Shown: positions 59,576 to 64,000 of the stretch, piece after piece
How positions within the stretch are numbered: the first letter of the stretch is position 1
Layout of the letters: the number at the start of each line of letters is the position of its first letter
Source: Telopea speciosissima
Lineage: Eukaryota; Streptophyta; Magnoliopsida; Proteales; Proteaceae
Assembly: GCF_018873765.1 (NCBI RefSeq)
Contig: NC_057924.1
Span: 23,989,542 to 24,053,541 of the forward strand
Length of the DNA: 64,000 bases
Reading direction: 5' to 3'
The notes under the pieces: generated by a model
What the model saw: only the letters and a program-made list of their open reading frames with translations
Told to the model about the DNA's origin: nothing
Database searches by the model: none
Position numbers and translations under genes: made by a program

Positions 59576-59760
59576 CCTTATGTAGTAGAATTTATAAAAA
59601 AAAAATCTGGTTATTTTTTTATTGGGAGATCATTTGAAGAAGATGGGTGAAGAGATTCTTTTCTCCACCCACCTTCTCCAATTTGCATAATGGCTTATTT
59701 TATTTTATTTTATAAGCATGTATGTGATTATTTGGAGCAGCCATGGGCTAGTAGAAGAAT

Positions 59761-60146
59761 TGGTTAGGGAAGAAGGGGAAAACTCACACCACATAGAGGG
59801 AAAAGACCCACAGGTTCCCCAAAGCTCCAATGGAGGCTAAGCAAATATCATTGGAATCTGTCTCCCATTATTACAATAAACTAATATATATAGAAATTCA
59901 CACTCAATCCCATGCTCACGATTGAGAATAATCCTAAAACCAAAAATAAGAAAGATACTAATAATAGGAATGCTAGAATGGGAATGTAATCAAATGTAAT
60001 CAAGTTTATTTTGGCATGGGATCCCCAAGATATCGTCTCAATCCAACTAGCCACATTTGGCTCGAATCCTCTCAGAATGCCTTAGCACTTTTGGGTGGTT
60101 GAGCTGGCTTTCCACATCAGCCTCTAATGCCTCTCAGCCTGCATCA
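59761..60146 (-). repeat. Probable 3' LTR of the right-edge gypsy element
   Basis: On the minus strand the purine tract CGGGAGGGAA (60147-60156) is followed by TGATGCAGGCTG, which would start the LTR. A TATA-like CTATATATATT lies at about 59883-59893. The far end, near TGGTTAGGGA on the plus strand, is a guess because the partner LTR is outside the window. Confidence 0.55.
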
Positions 60147-61509
60147 TTCCCTCCCGAAATAGAACAATTCGACCGTAAATTGGAAGCACCATCATTCGAA
60201 GAATCACCAAGATAGAGGGTCAGGTGACGCAAGTTGAAGATGTCATGAGTGCGAATGTGGGATGAAAGTTGAATACGGTAGGCATTAGGGTTAATGCTCT
60301 CGAGCACCTCTAGAGGGCCCAACTTGAGATTGTTGAGCTTGTGGTAAGAACCGGCAGGCTGATGCTCTGGGGAAAGGTACACCCACACGAAGTCGCCAGG
60401 TTCAAAAATCACCTCGCTACGACATTTATCGGCAGCTAGTTTATAAGTAGTAGCGCTAGAGGCTAAATGTTGTTGCACTTCATCATGCATAAGTTGCAGC
60501 TGTGAGACAATATCTGTGACCGCCGTGAGAGGTGTACTGGGCAAAAGGAATGGGTGCCAAGTCAAGGGCGGTATGGGCTGCCGGCCGTAGACGATCATGA
60601 AGGGGCTGTAACCTGTGGAACGATTGATAGAGCAGTTGTAAGTGAATTCACCTTTAGAGAGGTGACTTTCCCAAGAGCGAGGGTTGCCATCAATGAGACT
60701 TCGCAGGAGATTTCCCAACGAATGATTAACCACCTTAGGCTGGCCATCCATTTGGAGGTGAAAGACAGTGCTAAATTGCAACGACGTTTCCAAGCACTTC
60801 CACAACTGTCTCCAAAAATGGCTGAGAAATTTGGTGTCCCTATCAGATGTGATTGTCTTGGGCAAACCATGAAGCTTAAATATCTCCCCAAAAAATAACT
60901 CCGTAATACGGGACGCATCCATGGTTGTTTGACAAGGGATAAAATGGGACATTTTGGAAAACAATTGATGACCACAAATATGGAATCCATTCCCTGAGTA
61001 GTCTGTAGTGAACCCAGCACAAAATCCATGGAGATGTCTTCTCATGGGGCGTGTGGAATGGGTAATGGTAAATAGAGGCCAACATTGGTGGCGTGGTCTT
61101 TACTCACATGGTAGATTGTACATTGCATAACAAAGCGGTGGACGTTGCGCTTCAGATGTGGCCAATAATACTTGGAAGACACTAGGTGAAGGGTCTTATC
61201 TCTCCCAAAATGCCCCTCGACATGCGCCTCTGAAATGATTTTCTGTCGAAGTGAGCAATTAGGGATGCACAAACGGTTACCATGGAACAAAAATCCATCA
61301 CAAAGAATAAATTTGGAGGTGCGGTGGGCAGGCACATCCTCAAGAATGCGAGAGAAGTAGGGGTCGCCAGCGTATATGTTGCGGAAGGAATCAAACCCCA
61401 AAACAGTCGTGCACATAGTAAAGAGCAAGCTACGCTTTCTACAGAGGGCATCCGCTACCTGGTTCTGAAAACCAACTTTATGCCTGAGGAGGAAATTAAA
61501 TTCTTGCAA
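60134..61509 (-). pseudogene. Gypsy integrase of the right-edge element
   Basis: 61509-61042 carries the zinc-binding domain (HVEGHFGRDKTLHLV, YYWPHLKRNVHRFVMQC; the last CxxC reads CTIYH). 61045-60134 carries the core (MSHFIPCQTTMDA, ITSDRDTKFLSHFW, then QMDGQPKVVNHSLGNLLRSL where Q-T-D-G-Q-T-E-V-V-N is usual, so the catalytic Glu is Lys). The C-terminal part follows (FEPGDFVWVYLSP, YHKLNNLKLGPLEVLE, HDIFNLRHLTLY). No chromodomain is visible. The pieces overlap with a frame change near 61045, so the gene is dead. Confidence 0.85.
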
Positions 61510-61518
61510 ACACTCAAC

Positions 61519-62672
61519 CTACTTAGCACGTCGTGAGCTTAGTTTCTGTTGACTGGAGATGTACTTAAGGGATTCGTGATCGGTGAACAGAATGAACTCC
61601 CAGTGTATCAAATATTGTCGCCAGTGCTCCAATGTGCGATAAAGGGCGTAGAACTCCAGATCATAGGTGTTGTATCGTGACCGTGCCACGCTGAGTTTCT
61701 CATTAAAAAATGCTACTAGACGGCCTGCTTGATTGAGCACGGAACCAATTCCTGAACCCAATGCATCGCAATGCACCTCAAACACTAAAAAAAATCTAGA
61801 AATGCAAGAACAGGAGTCTGCTTAATTTTTGTTTGAGCTGATCAAAACTAATTGGAGCATCACTGGACCATTTGAAAACCCCCTTTTTCATGCAGGCGGT
61901 AAGAGGGGCTGCAATGGTACTAAAATGGGCGATGAAATGCCAATAGAAGGGTGCCAGTCTGTGGAAGCTACGTACATCATGAATATTTTGTGGGGTCGGC
62001 CAGCTCTTGATGACTTCAATTTTGGACTCGTCAACTGCCATTCCTTCGCTGAAGATGAAGAATCCCAAGAAGAGGATCCTGGTCACCATGAAATAACATT
62101 TTTCTGAAGCTACAAAAAGGCATGCCTGGCACAAAACTGAGAGAATCTCACGAATATGTTGCAGATGATCGTCAGTCATTTTGATATAAATCAAAATAGA
62201 CGATAGCAAACCTTCCCAAGAAGGGGCGAAGCACCTGAGTCATGAAGCGCATAAAAGAGGAAGGAGTGTTGGAGAGCCCGAATGGCATAACCAACCATTC
62301 TAACATCCCATCACGCGTCTTGAATGCAGTTTTCCATTCATCGCCTGGTCAAATTCAGAGTTGATGATAACCACTCTTCAGGTTCAATTTGGAAAACACC
62401 ATTGCGCCGGCTAATTGATCTAATAAATCATCCAGTCTGGGGATAGGAAAATGGTATTTTACCGTAATCTTGTTGATGGCCCTACTATCGATACACATTC
62501 GCCATGTTCCATTTTTCTTGGGGATCAAAAGTGCAGGGATGGCGCAAGGACTCAAGCTTTGGCAAACAAATCCCTTATCCATCATCTCAGTAACCTGTCT
62601 GTGTAGTTCTTTGTGTTCTGTAGGACTCATCCTATAGTGTGGGAGATTTGGTAGAGTAGCCCCAGGTACCAA
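61519..62672 (-). pseudogene. Gypsy reverse transcriptase and RNase H of the right-edge element
   Basis: 62672-62355 gives the first RT blocks ([72 protein letters not shown]). 62209-61796 gives the next part. The catalytic YFDD box reads LSSILIYI, so the Asp pair is lost, and it is followed by FLGFFIFSEGMAVDESKIE. 61785-61519 gives RNase H (FEVHCDALGSGIGSVL, LEFYALYRTLEHWRQYL, TDHESLKYISSQQKL). Frameshifts separate the pieces. Confidence 0.85.
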
Positions 62673-64000
62673 ATCGATCTAGTGTTGAATCTCTCTGAGG
62701 AGTGGGAGTCCCTGTGGGAGATCAATGAGAAAAACATCACGAAACTCGTGCAGCAGGGGCTGTACCCATTCAGGAGCTGCATGTGTCATACTGTCCAGAT
62801 TACCTATCTTGTTCAACAAAATATAGGCCACATCAACATTTACAAGAGCACCCCTGAGATCTTGCAATGAGAGCAGGCCAGGGGTAGGCGGACTAGGGGC
62901 AGCAACTGGTTCTTTAGAAGGAGCCAGGGTAATTATTTTTCCTTTATGAGTAAAGGTGTAGGTATTGTACTTGTAATACCCATCATGTTTAGTTCTTCTA
63001 CCAAACTGCCAGGGCCGACCGAATATAATGTGACTCGCATTCATTGGAAGAGCATCGCACCAAACAGTGTCATAATACGTGACAGCAATGGACAGAGAAA
63101 TCAAACAGCATTTGGATACTGTTACCTTGGTTCCCTTTTGAGCCAAGTCATCTTATAGGGAGAAGGATGGTCTTTAAGTTCCAAGTTGAGTTTGCGAGTC
63201 GCCTCCTCAGAGACAACATTTTCGCAACAACTAGAATCGATGATAAGTTGACAAACATTCTTGGAAACAATGCAAGTGGAATGAAATATGTTATTGTGAA
63301 GCCAACGATCACCCACTTCCATACGTGGACTAAGAAAGACACGACGCGTCATGAGCATCTCACCAGTGTCAGTATGTAAGGTTTGACCAACTTCATCCAA
63401 TTCAAGGCTATCATAAATCGGATCTCCAACCAGATCGGCTAGATACGGGTCATCCTCATCTTCGACATCAATCTCAATCAGTAAGCCTTTACCGCTGGAT
63501 CCCCTTGTTACATTGCGACAAGCATAGGAGTGGTGTCCTAGTTCCCCACAAGCATAACAGCGAACTTCTGCCATTGATCGTTGACTTCGATTGGGTGCTT
63601 AGTTAGAGCGGTTTGATTGGGGAACAACAGCAATGGGCGTGGGAGACTGACTAACCTTAGTCATTCCAGCCTATGTACGAGCAACAGGGAATGGTCATTG
63701 TTGGCGTCGTTGACGGGAGCTTTCAATTTTTAAGGCCCGTTGATGGGCATCGCTCAGGTCCCAAATCTCTAGTACTTCAATCATTTCTTGGATGTAGGCC
63801 TGCAATCCACCAATGTATTTGTTCACCAACATCCCCTCCGGGTCATTGATATTATTACGGATGAGCAATTCATTAAACTCGGATGTGTACTATTCGATGG
63901 TCTTCGTACCCTGTTGCAGGTGTTGGAAACGATGGTAGAGTTATCGCTTATACGTTCTAGGCAGGAAGTACTTGCAGATGAGTTCTTCCATCTTACGCCA
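62673..64000 (-). pseudogene. Gypsy gag end and protease region of the right-edge element (cut by the window edge)
   Basis: From the right edge the minus strand reads gag pieces (WRKMEELICKYFLP, QGTKTIE, LLIRNNINDPEGMLVNKYIGG) with stops. Next is a CCHC zinc knuckle at about 63562-63521 (CYACGELGHHSYAC), then the protease region (LIIDSSCCENVVS, where D-S/T-G is expected, near 63260) and VWCDALPMNASHIIFGRPWQ (about 63065-63005), leading into RT. The 5' LTR and gag start lie beyond 64000. Confidence 0.85.

Noticed and set aside
59202..59585. Cys/Pro-rich open frames in the GC-rich island
   Set aside because: All frames are open because of composition, and no start context, splice sites or motifs support a gene.

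Overview
This is a nuclear window from a flowering plant. It has split genes with GT-AG introns, AT-rich intergenic DNA, microsatellites, plant-type LTR retrotransposons and many MITEs. The gene families (S-domain receptor kinase, GH1 beta-glucosidase, PG1-beta type BURP protein, ABCC transporter) and the absence of operon-like packing fit an angiosperm, probably a dicot. I cannot name the species. Layout: 0-0.6 kb holds a decayed S-domain receptor-kinase fragment. 0.7-13.9 kb is gene-poor and is built from MITEs, foldback elements and locally duplicated blocks. 13.94-27.96 kb is one reverse-oriented Ty3/gypsy element of the Tat/Retand type. It has both LTRs, a 5-bp target duplication, decayed gag and pol on the minus strand, a 3-kb nested insertion in RNase H, a tandem-repeat 3' region, and an additional split gene on the opposite strand carrying a Transposase_28-like (PF04195-like) domain. 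28-29.1 kb is a second copy of the block at 3.2-3.9 kb. 31.6-32.5 kb is a collapsed copia element. 33.7-41.4 kb is a GH1 beta-glucosidase gene on the minus strand, with all 13 exons recognisable but four in-frame stop codons and introns full of transposons. About 42.6-43.9 kb looks like the LTR, leader and gag start of another gypsy element. 44.8-45.9 kb is an intact two-exon BURP gene (minus). 49.6-57.3 kb is an intact ten-exon ABCC (MRP-type) transporter gene of about 1493 residues (minus). 59.8 kb to the right edge is the 3' part of a decayed gypsy element (minus) that continues beyond the window. Only the BURP and ABCC genes look functional. The BURP protein would act in the cell wall and the ABCC protein at a membrane, probably the tonoplast; nothing suggests a shared pathway. 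The richest signal is transposon stratigraphy. There are two MITE superfamilies, separated by 8-bp (hAT-like) and 9-bp (Mutator-like) target duplications. They are nested in each other and in introns, and one insertion can be read against its empty site in a paralogous block of this same window. Some block boundaries are approximate because they were aligned by eye.
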